From Epiperipatus broadwayi (Eukaryota > Onychophora > Udeonychophora > Euonychophora > Peripatidae), in assembly GCA_028023455.1 (NCBI GenBank), contig JAQFVV010006502.1:744001-808000 (forward strand): a stretch of 64,000 bases of DNA. Reading direction: 5' to 3'. Below, piece by piece: positions 11,451 through 25,143 of the stretch. The notes below the pieces were generated by a model, which worked only from the letters and a program-made list of their open reading frames with translations, did no database searches and had not been told where the DNA came from. The stretch's first letter is position 1; each line of letters starts with the position of its first letter. The position numbers were made by a program, and so were the translations under genes.

Positions 11451-12947
11451 ATAAAAATATATTTGAAAGATTGTTTAAAATATTATAGTGAATAATTTTT
11501 AATACTGCTAATTTATTGCACATTCAGTTATTATTTTTAATAGTAAGTAATTTAAAAAACTGCATCTGGGGAATTGATTGTTTGTGAGTAAATGAATTAT
11601 ATACAAAAGAAAGTGTACAATAATTCAAATAATTCAATAATGATTAAAAACTAGAGCTATAATATAAATAGTTCAATAAAATTTAAGTTAAAGGAAGCTC
11701 TATTGTTTGTAAGTTACCAGTAATTCTTTATTCTTTAATATTTATTTTTTATATGAAGTTACTTTGTTACTTAATAACTCAACACATGAATATTGCATAT
11801 CTTTTTCTTTTTTTTTTTTTTGGACAATAATATAAACTATGGATTTTTGCTTTATGATACTTGTTTTAAAAATTTGTAGTATAATGCAAATGATAGTTAA
11901 TTATTTATAAAATGAATTTATTATGAGCTTTGTCTTTCAACATTAAATTGATTAATTCAATTACAAGCAAATTATATGTAAATTTCAATAAGAAATTGAA
12001 TGTGGCAATAGTATTTAAATAGAAATTGAGTTGTTTTGTTTGATAATGCTCACTGGTTTCCTTTATTTTTCAGTTGTAGTTGTTTGGGTGGTCATTTGAG
12101 AGTCTTTTATAGGCTGGCTTCAAGATGTCAGCTTTTAAAAGATTTATGATTTCATGACAATTTGGAGCATGAAGGTTCAACTTAGAACATGGAGTTCATC
12201 TTTGTGGAGTGCCAAACACAGCATATTTTGAAGAACACTACTAATAAGATTTTGTTTGTTCATCTATTTTAACTGTCAGCTGCTTATCCCAAACTGCAGA
12301 TGGGTATCTATGATTTTGCTGAGAGAACTGGTAAGAAGTGTGGCTTGTCATATAAAATGAAGAGTCCCAGAATAGTGTAGAAAAAATTGAATGGACAATC
12401 AATGTATATTTCTAATGACTGAGTCTTGAATAGAATGAATTCAAGAATGAATAGTTTCTGAATAGCTTCTCTCTAGCTTTAATGCTTTTTCTATGAAATA
12501 ATGGATTTTGTGGAGCTTTTATACTTATTTGTTCTATTATTCTCCCACACAATTTTTTTTATAATTTTTTAGATTATCATCTCAAAATTGTCAGGTTTTT
12601 AATTAATTAATAAGCCAGGTTTTTAATCAATTAAAATCAAATATTTTTACGTTTTGTATTAATTAATTTCATTACATGTCTTATCTGAACAATCATAACT
12701 TTTAAATTTTGTTATCACAACAGATTAAAATTTTATTTTGAGGTTAAACATTGTTCTACAAAGTTTTAAAACAATCTTACAGAGCATATGCTTATTTAAA
12801 AAGTTTATTTTTTAATAGACATTACTTTTAGTAAATAACCAAAATTATTCTAGCAGTTGGTAATTATAAATTTATTTAAACACAAATTGATTACGTTTAT
12901 TTAAACACACATTGATTACGTAAGTAATATTTACTAAGGCTGTAACC
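11451..12947. other. Noncoding, nothing firm
   Basis: Mostly A+T-rich. The stretch 12060-12260 is less A+T-rich and starts after TTATTTTTCAG, which looks like a splice acceptor, but the reading frames behind it close within about 30 codons and match nothing I know. Not called as an exon. Confidence 0.45.
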
Positions 12948-13130
12948 TCAAGAATGTGCACGTAAAAATGCGATAGTAGGGATCTCTACAGGTCTTAACC
13001 ACAAGCTTACATTTTGGAAGAAAAGAGGGAAACCTTCTTTACTTCAACCTACTTTCTATATAAATAAATGAAGCTGAAGTGGTTAGATCTGAGAGCGTGA
13101 AGCTAGTTGGTGTAAGTGTGTATATATACA
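12948..13130 (+). repeat. Dispersed repeat family C, copy 1
   Basis: Contains AGTAGGGATCTCTACAGGTC, then ACAAGCTTACATTTTGGAAG, then CTTCAACCTACTTTCTATAT. The same ordered blocks occur at 28860-29060 (plus) and in reverse at about 31730-32005. It has no ORF and no clear terminal repeats. It may be a SINE or a non-autonomous DNA element. Confidence 0.7.
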
Positions 13131-14511
13131 TGTGACTGCACTGTTAAAACACGTTTAATTAAATTAGCAAAATTTTAAAATTAATTTGAAGTAGAAATTT
13201 TAACAGAAACCCCCATTCTACTATATATATATATTTGAGACATAGCAAGGCATCTATCTTAAGATGTATACATATTCTGTAAACAATTTGTAGAATAATT
13301 TTATATAAATAAAATCACATATATCTGTTGTTTTATTTATTTATTTTTTCTGGCTAAGAAGGAAATACTGAGTAGATAAAATGAACTCATTGGGGCTTTT
13401 TAATTTTATTGCCCATAGTTCTTTTTTATTTATTTTATAAAATATTTTATAAAAAGTTATATAAAAACTTTATTGCAATAGACTTTTTTTTTGTTATCTT
13501 AATGGCTAATTAATAATTAAAAATGCTTGCAATCAATTTATTGTAAATTACGTTTAAGCTTTTTAATATTCAGAACAATATTTTCATATTTTATTTGAAG
13601 TTTAATGGAAAAATATCTCATTAAAATAAAAAAACTTTCCATAAAAGCAAGTGTTTTAAAATTAATATTTAAAGATAAACTAAAAATTCCCAGCTTGCTT
13701 ATTAATACACACATAAAAAATATAATTGATAAATTGAAAATACCAAAGGCGTATTGCTTATAAAGCATTTGTATTATATAAATTAATAACAATCAATCAA
13801 TTAGTGTCATAAAAAAATTATTACGCACATAAACAAGAATTGATTCTTATCATGGCATATAAATTTGTTTAGTGACACTGATAAAATAGGCTCTTTAATT
13901 CACTAGGTTGCTATACCAATTCTTACTGTGTTATTAGAATGACATAAAAAGATGGTACTATTAGATTCATACTTTGTAACCTCCGCAACGTGTATTAAAT
14001 TTCATTAACTTAAATATCCCAAATATTTATAGCAGAATTTGTGTCATCATGTTTGATAGTAACATAAATTAATATGAAATGCAAAAGAACAAACACTGAC
14101 ATAATAATGTTGAATTTATTTGCATACTGCATGCATTACTTATATAAACCTAATAAATATATGTAATTTATGTTCTTGTGCCCAACAGCATGATAAATAT
14201 ATAATATTCATGCAGTATTTCAAGATGATAACAAAATATACCTATTTTCTAAATATATTATTGAATTTCTTTTTCAGTAAAATGAATAATAAACGAATAG
14301 ATTAATGTGAGTATAATGCATTTATCATAGATTTCCAATAAATCTAGTTAAGAGCATTTAAGAAATGGATTATCTATCTAGAAATCATTTTAAGCTATCT
14401 CCAAATTACAAGAGTAAAATGTTTAGTTACAACATGCTTATAGTAATGTCAAAATAAAATTTTAATCAATTAAAACAAAATATTTTATGTTAAATTTGAA
14501 TAGTATATTAA

Positions 14512-14512
<1 letters not shown>
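13131..14512. other. Noncoding, nothing recognised
   Basis: A+T-rich. The 84-codon minus-strand frame (13538-13792) and the 61-codon plus frame (14120-14305) show no motif and look like chance frames. Confidence 0.5.
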
Positions 14513-14552
<40 letters not shown>

Positions 14553-14567
14553 TATTATACTTATATA

Positions 14568-14602
<35 letters not shown>
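14513..14602. repeat. Paired (TA)n tracts
   Basis: Two TA runs (14513-14549 and 14571-14602) separated by about 20 bp. Confidence 0.95.
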
Positions 14603-14604
<2 letters not shown>

Positions 14605-14607
<3 letters not shown>

Positions 14608-14905
14608 CAGTAAACATAAACCATACCAAGAATTTCAATTAAGAGAACATTTTTTATTGTGATAAAGGTGGATACTTGCTTTTATCTAGCATAATATATT
14701 GGATATGCACTTTTATCTAGTCTAATATGTTTATATAAAGACTGAAAATTTATACATAATTAAAAGAGATTGAATCTTATAATTAAAAAAAGTTTAAATA
14801 AACCTTATTTTATACGCAAATATAACGTCTTTTTGAAAGCAGACATAGGATTAGGCAATTTTAGCTTTCAAACTGCACAGAAACCATACATTACTTAAAT
14901 AATAA
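14605..14905 (+). repeat. Dispersed repeat family D, copy 1
   Basis: Ordered blocks AAGCAGTAAAC, GGTGGATACTTGC, AAAGCAGACATAGG and CATTACTTAAATAATAAA(G)CTAAT also occur at 28065-28375 with moderate divergence, and the first block again at 28400. There is no coding capacity. It is an old interspersed repeat. Confidence 0.6.
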
Positions 14906-14908
14906 AGC

Positions 14909-14911
<3 letters not shown>

Positions 14912-14943
<32 letters not shown>

Positions 14944-14944
14944 C

Positions 14945-14986
<42 letters not shown>

Positions 14987-14990
14987 AGTT
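14912..14990. repeat. (TA)n hairpin
   Basis: Two TA runs flank TAGAACTACA, whose reverse complement TGTAGTTCTA closes the structure at about 14984-14993. It is a small cruciform-prone palindrome. Confidence 0.75.
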
Positions 14991-14993
14991 CTA

Positions 14994-17900
14994 TGCTCAG
15001 GATATTAGCAGATCTATATGTGGTGCTAGTGGAATAACCTTGGTATATGAAGATTAATTGAGATAACAGGTAAGCAGTGCAACCCAAAAGGTAAGTCCAG
15101 ATGCTTTGTAGGATAGAATGTTAGTTCATCCATAGTTAGACATAGTTTTTAATAAAAATAGCTTTTTTTGCCTCCTGTTTTTTTCAAGACCCTAAATTTA
15201 ATGTAGGACTAATTCATTATGAATTGCTTATACCATTGGATATCTGCCTATAAGTTACTGTCATAATGAATTTGTGCATTAGTATAACTACATTTTCATC
15301 CTTTAAATAATTGAATGGTGTTACTGACTCCACTTTTTTTTTACTTTTTGCCTCATGATCTTGAGAATTAAAAGCAATAATCAATGCAGGATTAGTAAGG
15401 TGGCAATCTAAAGATAATTTTTCAAAACAATATAATGCAATAATGAATCAGTTTGTAACTAGATTTAGAATAGTTTCTCAGATGGTAAAGATTATATTTT
15501 AAAAAGCCCTATATAATGACCACATTACTTATCTGAAAATTGTTAGAAGAATTTTAAAATGTGGTCTAAAGTGGTCTGTCTTTTTGAATCAGGTTAAGTT
15601 GAAATGTGTAGAAGATTACTCATTTAAGTGATACATTTAATAATACTGAGTACTAAATGTCAGTATTATAATGCTATTTTTTTCTCAATAAAATAAATGT
15701 GAGAAATGTGTGATATTTATTTGGGACACATTTTTTAAGAAAAGAGAACAGTACTAATGGTCAATGAGTTTTCAGGACTTAAGATCTATATAAATTCTCT
15801 TAATGAAACTCCCAGAGAAAGAAAGTTTACTAAAACAAATAGTTGATTTCAAAATTTTTCTAAGAAATGTCAATCAGTGAAAAAAGATTGCAGGTTTGTT
15901 TGATTTCTTGTAAATTCTAATTTTGGAATTATACTTTCAACAATAAATGGCTAATATTTTTAATTCTTGATCTCAACAATGGCATATGCTATGTGCCTCC
16001 ATTTGATTCAGAGAAGTAAGAGGATAATTTTTTTTATTCCAGTAGATAGCATCAATACAGTTATACCACTAAAAGAGCATTCTTCTTGAAGATTCTATTC
16101 CAAGTATTAATACGAATAGTAAACACTGGCAAAATGTTGTTGGATATAATAGTATTGATGCTGTAAATTCAATTGGTCTAATGTTATTGAATAATTTGAA
16201 GAGCACATAAAGTTAGTGCAATTCAAAATTAAAATGCAAGAAAATTGATGTTTTCACAAATATCTACTATACATACTGAAATACACATTGTTTCATATAT
16301 ATAATTTGAAGTTCTCTCCCCGCCCCCAATTTAAAAACTGTTGAGATTAAAATAAAAGCTGATACAGTTTTTGATGTATAAAAGTTAAAGAAAATGAATA
16401 AAAAAATGACAGCAATTTAAAGTCAATATCTTAAAATATTAAAATTGCCATTAAAATGTAGTATTTTGTGAAAGTTTAATGTTTTCAGATTTAAAAAAAG
16501 AAGACTGTAATTAACAACTAATTGGAAAAGATTGCCATGGCATCAAAGATCAAGAGATGTTTTTCAAAAACATCAGATAAGTTCTATTAGAATTTGTTCC
16601 ACTAAAAATGGATGGCCAATAACGATGGAAATAAACACACATGTCTCAGAGAAAGATCATCATCACCTATGTAATCAGCTAGATTGATCCAAGGAAGGAT
16701 TGATAAGAAAAGCATGAGAAAATAAATAGAGGAGTAGAGATTGCTTAATATTTTTTAACAGATATATTGTTAGAAAGCATCAAGACTGTTACTAGTGAAC
16801 TAGTGAAATCCAGATTATATAAATACTGGTCCAACTAAGCTTGGAGAACCATGAGTAATAAAAAGAAGGAACCTGTAAGTAATAAAAAATGAAGAAACAA
16901 GTGATTAAAATATTATATCATCAAATGTCTGGTTAAATACAAAGCAGTTTTTTTCTCTCATCTGTCATCTAGTTCAGCAATGGAAGTAAAATAAAATCAA
17001 CGTCTGTGAACTGACCATTGATTCGTTAAGCTCTTGGAACATCCCTTATTAATTGGAAAATTTACTGACAACCACCAACAGATGAAGATATAGGTAAGGA
17101 GAATTTGTGCCTTTATAATACTAGAAAATATTTTGTAAAATGTATTCATTAAGTTAAATTACAAAATAATGAAATGTTACTTATTAAATTGATTTATTGT
17201 AAAGTAATACAAAAAGAAATATATTTAAAAATGGAATGCATTGGAGTAATAGTTGAATTGAGAACATTTTGTAAGATGTGTTAATTAAAATAATTTATGA
17301 TTTAATGAAATGTCATTTTCTGGGTTGATTGATTATAAAATAATGCAAAATGAAAACATGTTTATTCTAAATGACTAATTTTTATGTGGAGCATTCTGGA
17401 GTAATACCCCCTCCTTAATAATTTATGACACATGACACCATTACTATTAAAACTATTGAAGTTCTAAACCAGAGCAAAAGTCAACTTATTCTGTTCTCCA
17501 AAACTTTTGTTTACCAAATTTTTAAAATTAATTTACGTTGGATCTAGTATTTTGTGTTATGAAAAAAATATGAAAACATTCATTTTTATTGAGTAGATAA
17601 AAATATTAATTGATTTTTATTTAAACCTTACAGATATTAAAAATTTAAGATGTTGTTTGATACCAGATATTGTGGAGAAAGGTAATACATTGCCATTAAT
17701 TTATCCAGAGAGACAATTATTTGTAATCACACACATTAAACAAGCATATATTTTAAAAATAAATATTTGAATATTTACATAGAAGATAGATTTTGTACAC
17801 TTATGAGTTTTTAATGTCACATATAATAAGATATACATTTAATATGGTACTTATAATAGCATTATTATTTAGGCTAAATTTGAACCTAAATGTTATAGAT

Positions 17901-19701
17901 ATAATAAACCTTTAATAATATTAATAATGTAATAAAATGTATCCTTTGCATCTATACTGCATCAATGTCTGTATTTTCCAACACTGCACTTCCTCTCTTT
18001 AATTTACATTACACTACCATTTACTGTTATAATTGATAATAAATAAATGCATAGATGAAATAAAAAATAGGATCTATATTTGAGAAAAACTATATTTTAT
18101 TATAATAATAAGCCGGAAAAATATATATATATAATTGAAAATTACGTCTCAGTACATGATGATAAAAACAAAACACTATATTGAGAGTTGTGTGGTATGT
18201 AAAAAATTTTCTCATATTTATATATTACATATTTTAAATTGAATATAAAAAATATATAATTTATATGATTGTAAATTCAGATAAACTGTAAATTATTTTT
18301 TTTTACTATTTTATTTATATCTATTTTAAAATAAAAACATGTTGTATGTATTATACTACAATGCATCAACTATGAAATAAAGTAGGTTAATGGATTTATT
18401 TTAAACTATAAACCATTTTTATTGACAAATAAAAAATAACATAGCATTGTTCAATGAACAGATATAATGTTATTTTTATTAAAAAAGTATTTTCTAAAAT
18501 ATCTCAAAGCTGAAAGATTTGAATAACAATGTTAAATCTGTAAACAAAAATGACAATAGCAGTTATAATAGATGTAGCAGTAGTAGTAATTGATTCCAAT
18601 GAAAAAGGATATTAAGTTAGTAGTAACAAAGATGATCAAAAATGATTATCAAAATTAGTTTTAGCATTTATTAGCAGAATATTTTAAAATAAAAATTGCT
18701 AACATATCCTTTTCAGTCAATTTCACATATCTTATCCTGGATCCAGAACAAATGAAATGCCTTCTTAAAACAAGTTAAAAACTATATTAATATTGCTATA
18801 GAAATTCAACAAACAAAAATGTGTCTAACAAAAAAAAAAAATAATTGAAATAGCAGGTTTTCAAAAATAAATAAAAAAATTTAGAAACTGTCTTGATATA
18901 ATTTTTTTCATGAAAAAAACATATACTTGTTTACATAATTAAACTTGGATATCAATGTTATAAAATTCTTATACTTTGAAATTTACTTTATATAATGAGA
19001 AATCAAAAAGATTATTATTGCCCAATACTTGAGATATTTCAATAAAATCTAATTAAACTTAAAGAAAAAAACACAAAATAAATATTTCATAAAATAAATA
19101 AAATCCTCCAGACATGAAACAATATGTACAAATTATTTTTTCTATTTTGAATATCTGAATTCTCATAAGTAATAATTATATACTATTAGATAATTTACAT
19201 TTAATTTTGACATTCTCATATTTATATTTATTTAAATATAATATTCATTTGTAAATAATAAATAGAAATTCATAATAAATTGGATAAATATATTGATCAA
19301 AGTGTGATTATCATAATTACAATACGTTTAGATATAATAATATTAAAATTTTAAATGTTGAACTTAATTTTCCAAGGGTAATATTTGAAATATAGTCATG
19401 AAAGAATAGTGAAGTTCTGAAAATAATGAGTTGCTTTTTCATTTCCTTTTTTTAATGTGTCCTTTATGATTTTTAATTGTTATAGTCATTCAACTCACAT
19501 CCTGAGTATAATTATTTTTTAACTCAATTTATTGTTTGTTAACACTATGCATTTTCAATTTATAGCTTTATTTTTTATTGAATCAATGTAATTCCATATT
19601 TCTTCTTGAATTTATACTTGCATGTGGTAAAAAGATGTAATATGTAGGGGTGAATAACCTAAAGACTGACCTCAATCAGATGTGCTGTCATATAATAAGA
19701 A
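14994..19701. other. 4.7 kb noncoding, nothing recognised
   Basis: No open frame above 60 codons, no recognisable RNA gene and no obvious inverted repeat. 14994-17100 is somewhat less A+T-rich than what follows, while 17700-19450 is extremely A+T-rich with poly-A and poly-T runs. A diverged repeat could be missed here. Confidence 0.45.
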
Positions 19702-19779
19702 TTGGCAAATATATATATATATATATAATATTATTACTTATTGGCAAATATATATATATATATATAATATTATTACTTA
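19702..19779. repeat. 39-bp tandem duplication
   Basis: Two identical adjacent 39-bp units (19702-19740, 19741-19779), each starting TTGGCAAAT, running through a TA tract and ending in ATTATTACTTA. Confidence 0.95.
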
Positions 19780-19954
19780 GTTAGCTCCAAATAGACATAC
19801 AAGCTTTTATTAATCACATAACTAAAAATTCATACATTACTATATTATAAAATTGAGTTTCATCATCATCTAATATTTCAGTTATGTAAACGGTGCATAA
19901 ATGTATTTTCTATAAAACTTATAAATATCATCTACTTATTTACTTATATCACTA

Positions 19955-20520
19955 ACCATCACATGATCACCATATCTTATGCTTGCTTATAACTGTTATT
20001 AAAACAGGCAAAACTCTCTACACATATTGCCACTCAGTGCAAGCCAGAGTAATCAAGGTATGCCAGAAGGCTTGTTGCCTGTTTTAGTAACAGTTACAAG
20101 CAAGCATAAGAAATGGTGATCATGTGATGTTTATTGGCTTAAAACCAATTCTGCCTAATAGGATAGTTTTAGCCATGGCTATTATAGAACCAAATACACC
20201 AAAATGTATAGGTACTGAACTAAATCAGACCTATATGACTGTATAGGCTAATGAGCTTGGATTGAAAAAAACTCAGTTGTTTAGTTAAGAAGAGATAAAT
20301 GGTGGCTGCTGGGGGATTGCATTAGATCCTAAGATCTAATTACAGTGCTCTCAGATCCAAGGCTTCTCACTGATGAAGGTCACAAGCCAGAAACTAGTCT
20401 GGGGATATTGGATGAGTAGGTACTAGATGAGGATTTTATGCACAAGCCTTCTGGCATCTATTGATTACTCTGGCTTGTACTGAGTGGCAATACATATAAA
20501 GAGTTTTGCTTGTTTTATTT
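19955..20520 (+). mobile_element. Foldback element with hammerhead (F1-related)
   Basis: Two nested inverted repeats. CACATGATCACCATATCTTA...TTGCTTATAACTGTTA (19963-20000) pairs with 20080-20132, making a terminal hairpin. The block 20003-20075 (AAACAGGCAAAACTC...GCCACTCAGTGCAAGCC...GCCAGAAGGCTTGT) recurs inverted at 20442-20518. Between them lies a body of about 300 bp with a hammerhead-like core at 20365-20404. The CACATGA ends and the ribozyme resemble F1, but the body differs, so it is a subfamily. Another fragment of it is at 35157-35215. Confidence 0.78.
20365..20404 (+). ncRNA. Hammerhead ribozyme-like motif, full core
   Basis: All catalytic-core strings are intact: CTGATGA (20370-20376), GAAA (20390-20393) and cleavage context GTC (20397-20399). 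Stem I pairs TCTCA (20365-20369) with TGGGG (20400-20404), giving five pairs including two G-U. Stem III is AC/GT with a TA loop. Stem II (20377-20389) is GGT/GCC around CACAA, with an A opposite A at its base. This is the best-preserved F1-type copy. It is a type I layout with a very short stem III, as in animal retrozymes and PLEs. Confidence 0.7.
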
Positions 20521-20893
20521 ACTTATATAATTGTCATAATGGCATCAGGTTATATTATCACCATTTATGCAGTTACAATATTTTTATATGTATATATGAT
20601 AATAGTAATATGTATATAAATAATTATTTAAAATATTATTTAAATATAAAACATATTGTAGAAATAAAAAATTAAATATAAAATCAATAATATGAAACTA
20701 TGTTGAGTTTATATAATATTAATTACAAATTTAAACACAATAAAAATTTAAAATTCTAAAATGTGGTTTTTTAAAAACAATAATGGAATATTTAAAATTA
20801 GACGTTAAAATATTTTTTTTAATCGCCATTGATTTTTAATATCAGTATTAAAAATTATATTTTTAGTAAATTTTTTCTATGCATATAAAAAAT
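20521..20893. other. Noncoding, nothing recognised
   Basis: A+T-rich; the 63-codon frame at 20484-20675 overlaps the foldback end and is not a gene. Confidence 0.5.

Positions 20894-20936
<43 letters not shown>
20894..20936. repeat. (CA)n(TA)n compound microsatellite
   Basis: About 13 CA dinucleotides followed by about 9 TA. Confidence 0.95.
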
Positions 20937-21470
20937 TGTAATGGAATGCCTATCACCAATTGAAATGGCCCCAATTATTGGGAACCAAAATGTAATGGAA
21001 CATATGTATATGAGAAGAAAATAATGCTCCAAACATTGGACGACAAATGTAATGGAATATATGTAATCTAAATGATCTCAAACAAAAATACACATATGAA
21101 GAAAGAAGGCCCTAAATGTTGGGAAAGCCAAATGTAATGGAATCATGATTGCTCTATGCTCATAAATGAATCGTAATGAATCAAACCTCATGTTTTAGGC
21201 ATCCAATATAATGGCATGACTATCAACAGTTTTTAATTAATCATGTCCGCATGTTGATGGTGCCAAATGTAATAGAATGTATTTATCATCCAATTTAAAT
21301 AATATAAACATAGCACATCATACACATATACATAAAAAAGAATGCCCAAAATGTTGACCGACAAATATAATAGATTGAAATATACATATAAAGAAAGATC
21401 TTAACAATCTAAATGAATCCAATTGTTGAGAAAGCCAAATATAATAGATTGTATAATTTAAATGAAGAAA
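20937..21470. repeat. Degenerate minisatellite
   Basis: The phrase TGTAATGGAAT, often preceded by a TTGGG-CCAAA segment, recurs near 20937, 20991, 21049, 21133, 21172, 21208, 21268, 21366 and 21440. Spacing is 40-98 bp, most often about 55-75. The first units are most alike and later ones are more diverged (ATAATAGATT). It starts directly at the compound microsatellite. Confidence 0.8.
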
Positions 21471-24400
21471 GATAAAATTATCCCAATTATATTTAAATAA
21501 ATTGTTTATATGCCCTTCCAACTAGCTATACATGAAATAAATCCAAAATCATACAGGGCAATAATAAGACATATCATTATAATTTATTCTCAGGGTTAAT
21601 ATGATTAACTAACAAAATATATACTAGAAACAAAGGGAATTTTATTGAATCTGATATCCACATCAAATAAGTAAACTTATGTATATCTAAACATATCAAT
21701 GAACATTGACTTGTGTAAGTGACCTAAAGACTAAATAATAATTGAAATATGAAATTATTCTCCATTAAGTTGTAATATCAATAAACTTCATAATGACTCT
21801 GGCACTAAAAAGAAAAATAAGAATAAAATATTAATACTCATATAAATAAAATACAAAAACATTACTTATAAAACAAATAGTACATCCATTATTTCTATAT
21901 CATGGTTTGATTTTTAAGTAGTATCAGTGTTTTAAATAGTTTTTAAATACAAACCCAAATACAAAAAAAATACATATATACTTGCAATAAGTATATATAT
22001 ATATATATTAAACAGACAAAGACATATTTGTGCTCAACAAGTATACATTATTATAAACACAAATCAATATTTATATTTTCCAAATATTCAAATTTAAAAA
22101 AAAAAAAGTATATTATATACAGCAAATATATGAATTGTTGTTTATGTTTGCACAAGAGTTATTGTATGAAGTGAAAATGAAAATAGATAAATAAATAAGT
22201 GAATAATTGAATGATAAAATATTGTAAATTAATAAAATAGATAATAGCTATGCTCTCAAAGCTAGGTTAATCGATTAAGTATCATTAAATCAAAAGAAAT
22301 CATCAAAATTTACTCCACTACATTATAAAAGGGTTTATATATTATATCCACTTTTGGACTATACTTATTTCTACAAGCATTGAATATTTTTTTTTATTAC
22401 TTACAATGAGGCTCACTCATGCCTATAAATAAATATAACATATCTTTGACTACTTAGTCATTTAGTGCTAAATTATAACTTAACATGAATATGGAACTTA
22501 TTTTACCTCATTTTGTTATTTTTTATCTTATATACATACACACACACACAAAATATATAAGTATAATGACGATTTCTAATTGATAAGTAACCCTCAATAA
22601 ATTAACTCAATCTAAGATCCATCCCTAAGAACATATCTAATTATCTAATAAATAAATAAATAATATTAAAAAAAAATTAAATTATATAAATAATAAAACT
22701 TTTGATAATAAAATTTGCAAATATAAATTTCATTTATTAAAATATATATATAATAACCCATATGCAACCCAAACTTAAAGCTTTACTTACAAATTTCTAA
22801 TACTTAAGTGTTAATTTTGACCTTTATTAAACTTTTTTTAAACAAGATGCTTAAATCGAATAGAATTATACTTATAAAAACGTTTCATTTTTTTAATTAA
22901 AAAAAAAAGTAAAAAAAAAAAGAATATCGATCTCAAAATATATATATATATAAATATATCATTTACATTAATAAAGTTATTTACTACCTTTTCAAATTTC
23001 AACTTGTTCCATTGTTTTATTCCTTTATATTTCTTTAATATTCGAAGGCATTCTAGCCAAGGTTAAATTTTGAAGAAAATATCTTGTTAGAGAAAATTAT
23101 CAGTTTCCAAACGCTTATATATATTCCATTTTTTTAAAGATTTCTCTCCTTGAAAAAAAAACTGATATGTTGAATCCAATATATTAACCAATTTTAGTTG
23201 CTACCAAATTGTTATTGAATTTTCCATTATATATTCTTTTTTTTTTATAGATAGCTATCTTACATTTCAACACAATGGAATTTATATGTTGAGCCATTGC
23301 TTAATTTCTTTTAATTGCTAGGATAAAGACAAGAAGATTGCAGCTCTTGAACTGCGATAATATTATTATTCACCCTTTCATTATTAAGGTGTTTATATCC
23401 AATAGATTATTCAATTATTTTCAAGAATGGCAATTCCGAAGAAACAAAGTACAACTAATTTTATCCTTCAGTTTTTTTAATAACTATCTTAATAATGGCT
23501 TTTTTCCTGTTGTTGTTCTTGTTCTCACATGCACCAGAAAATGCAGTTTTGAAAACCATTGTTACATATGTTTTCTTTTAAACAATTAACATTCAAAAAA
23601 AAATAAAAATATCAATCATATAAAAAATATTAAATCGAAAATTTATTTGATAGCTTTAAAAATATATATATACATAAATAATAACATTGCATTTTTTTAA
23701 TAATCACTACAAATAAAATATTTTTTTTATAATTATCAATTCATATGTCTTTATTTATCTATAATAATTATAACATATCAGTATTGCTATTAAAAATCTC
23801 ACCATTAAGAATAATAACAATAATAACAATTAAATATTTACAGCAATGTACCATCAACAAATAAATAAAATAATAAATCCAAACAACAATAACTATAACT
23901 AATATCCATAAACAATAATAATACTCCATATATAAACATCAAATCAAAGAGATTTTTTTTTAAAACAACAAATGATTTTTTTAAAATAAAGGTATATATT
24001 GAAATTTGGTGGATTTATACCGGTACAATATATATATATATATATATAATGTTAATTAATAAAATTTGAGTTTTGTATTACAAATTAATGAATAAAAATT
24101 AAGTAAATAAAACTATAATATATATGTAAATATATAAATATATGTAATATTATATGGATATACACATTCTTTTTAAATAAATGCAAAAGTGCATAATAAA
24201 ATTTTATAGAAATTAAAATGTATAAAAATATAAAAATAAGTTGACAATATATGTAATAAATAAATAATAATAATTGTTTTTTGAGACTCTGATAAAGTTT
24301 TTAATTGAAATTCAGATACTTAAATAAAAAAAATACTGTAAAAATTGGAAGAAATAGTATATTATTTAGAGATTTACTTATTAAAAATACAATACTTTAA

Positions 24401-24932
24401 ATGTATATACATTTAAATGTATTATTTGTATATATGTAATTATGTGCTTGTAAATTTAAAATATTATATTTTTAGTAAGTAAATCTTTATATAATATATA
24501 TAGTACAAAAATTCTAACATATCAATAAACAAATTATATGTATCATTTTCAATACAGTTGTGAAATATAGAAATATTTTCGGTTTGTCAAATAAATCATT
24601 AAGGAATCTCAGTTTATACAGACACAAATAAATAAATAAAAAATTACAGTAACAAAACTTTAATAAATAAAAATAAATTAAAAGCTTGTTATTAGTTATA
24701 ATTTATTACTACAGATATTTATCAATTATAAAAATTAACATATTTTATATTAGTAATAATGTAAATCTACATAACACACATTACCGAAATTAAATAAAAA
24801 CTTAAATACAAATTATTATGCAATTATTTGCTTCATTAACACCATTTTTTTTTACATTTTACCTTTGTTTATAGAAACACTAATTTATTTATTTTTTGTT
24901 TTTTTTGTTATGATTTAAATAGTAAATATTAG
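21471..24932. other. 3.4 kb noncoding, nothing recognised
   Basis: Very A+T-rich with short TA runs, for example 24022-24048. The 83-codon frame at 23338-23589 has no motif; its tail (CTRKCSFENHCYIC) has several Cys but no zinc-finger spacing I recognise. I see no RNA gene or long repeat. Confidence 0.45.
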
Positions 24933-25096
24933 TAAACTGTCTTAATAACTGAAACACACAGGCTTATTATATAACTGTGTTTATATATGTAATATATAAG
25001 GTATATGAGCACAGACTTTCACACAACCCAGCACTATCCACACTATCTCATAACACTGATACACTTGAACACATATATGTTGAAAAGATAAATAAT

Positions 25097-25143
25097 CACC
25101 AATATACGTATTTCATGCTAAACCAGCAATCATCAGTTAGTCC
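25097..25143 (-). ncRNA. Hammerhead ribozyme-like motif (F2, left arm)
   Basis: On the minus strand: ACTAA, CTGATGA, stem II TTGCT/AGCAT with loop GGTTT, GAAA, then ATACGTAT and A, then TTGGT. Stem I ACTAA/TTGGT has five pairs with one G-U. Stem III ATACGTAT is a perfect palindrome, which would favour a dimer or a two-pair stem with a four-base loop. The core matches consensus, with A as the cleavage-site base, which is allowed (UH). Confidence 0.78.

Noticed and set aside
12060-12260. Possible exon after TTATTTTTCAG
   Set aside because: The frames close within about 30 codons and match nothing; no partner exon found.
20937-21470. CRISPR-like array
   Set aside because: Repeat units are degenerate with irregular spacing, in an evident animal genome.
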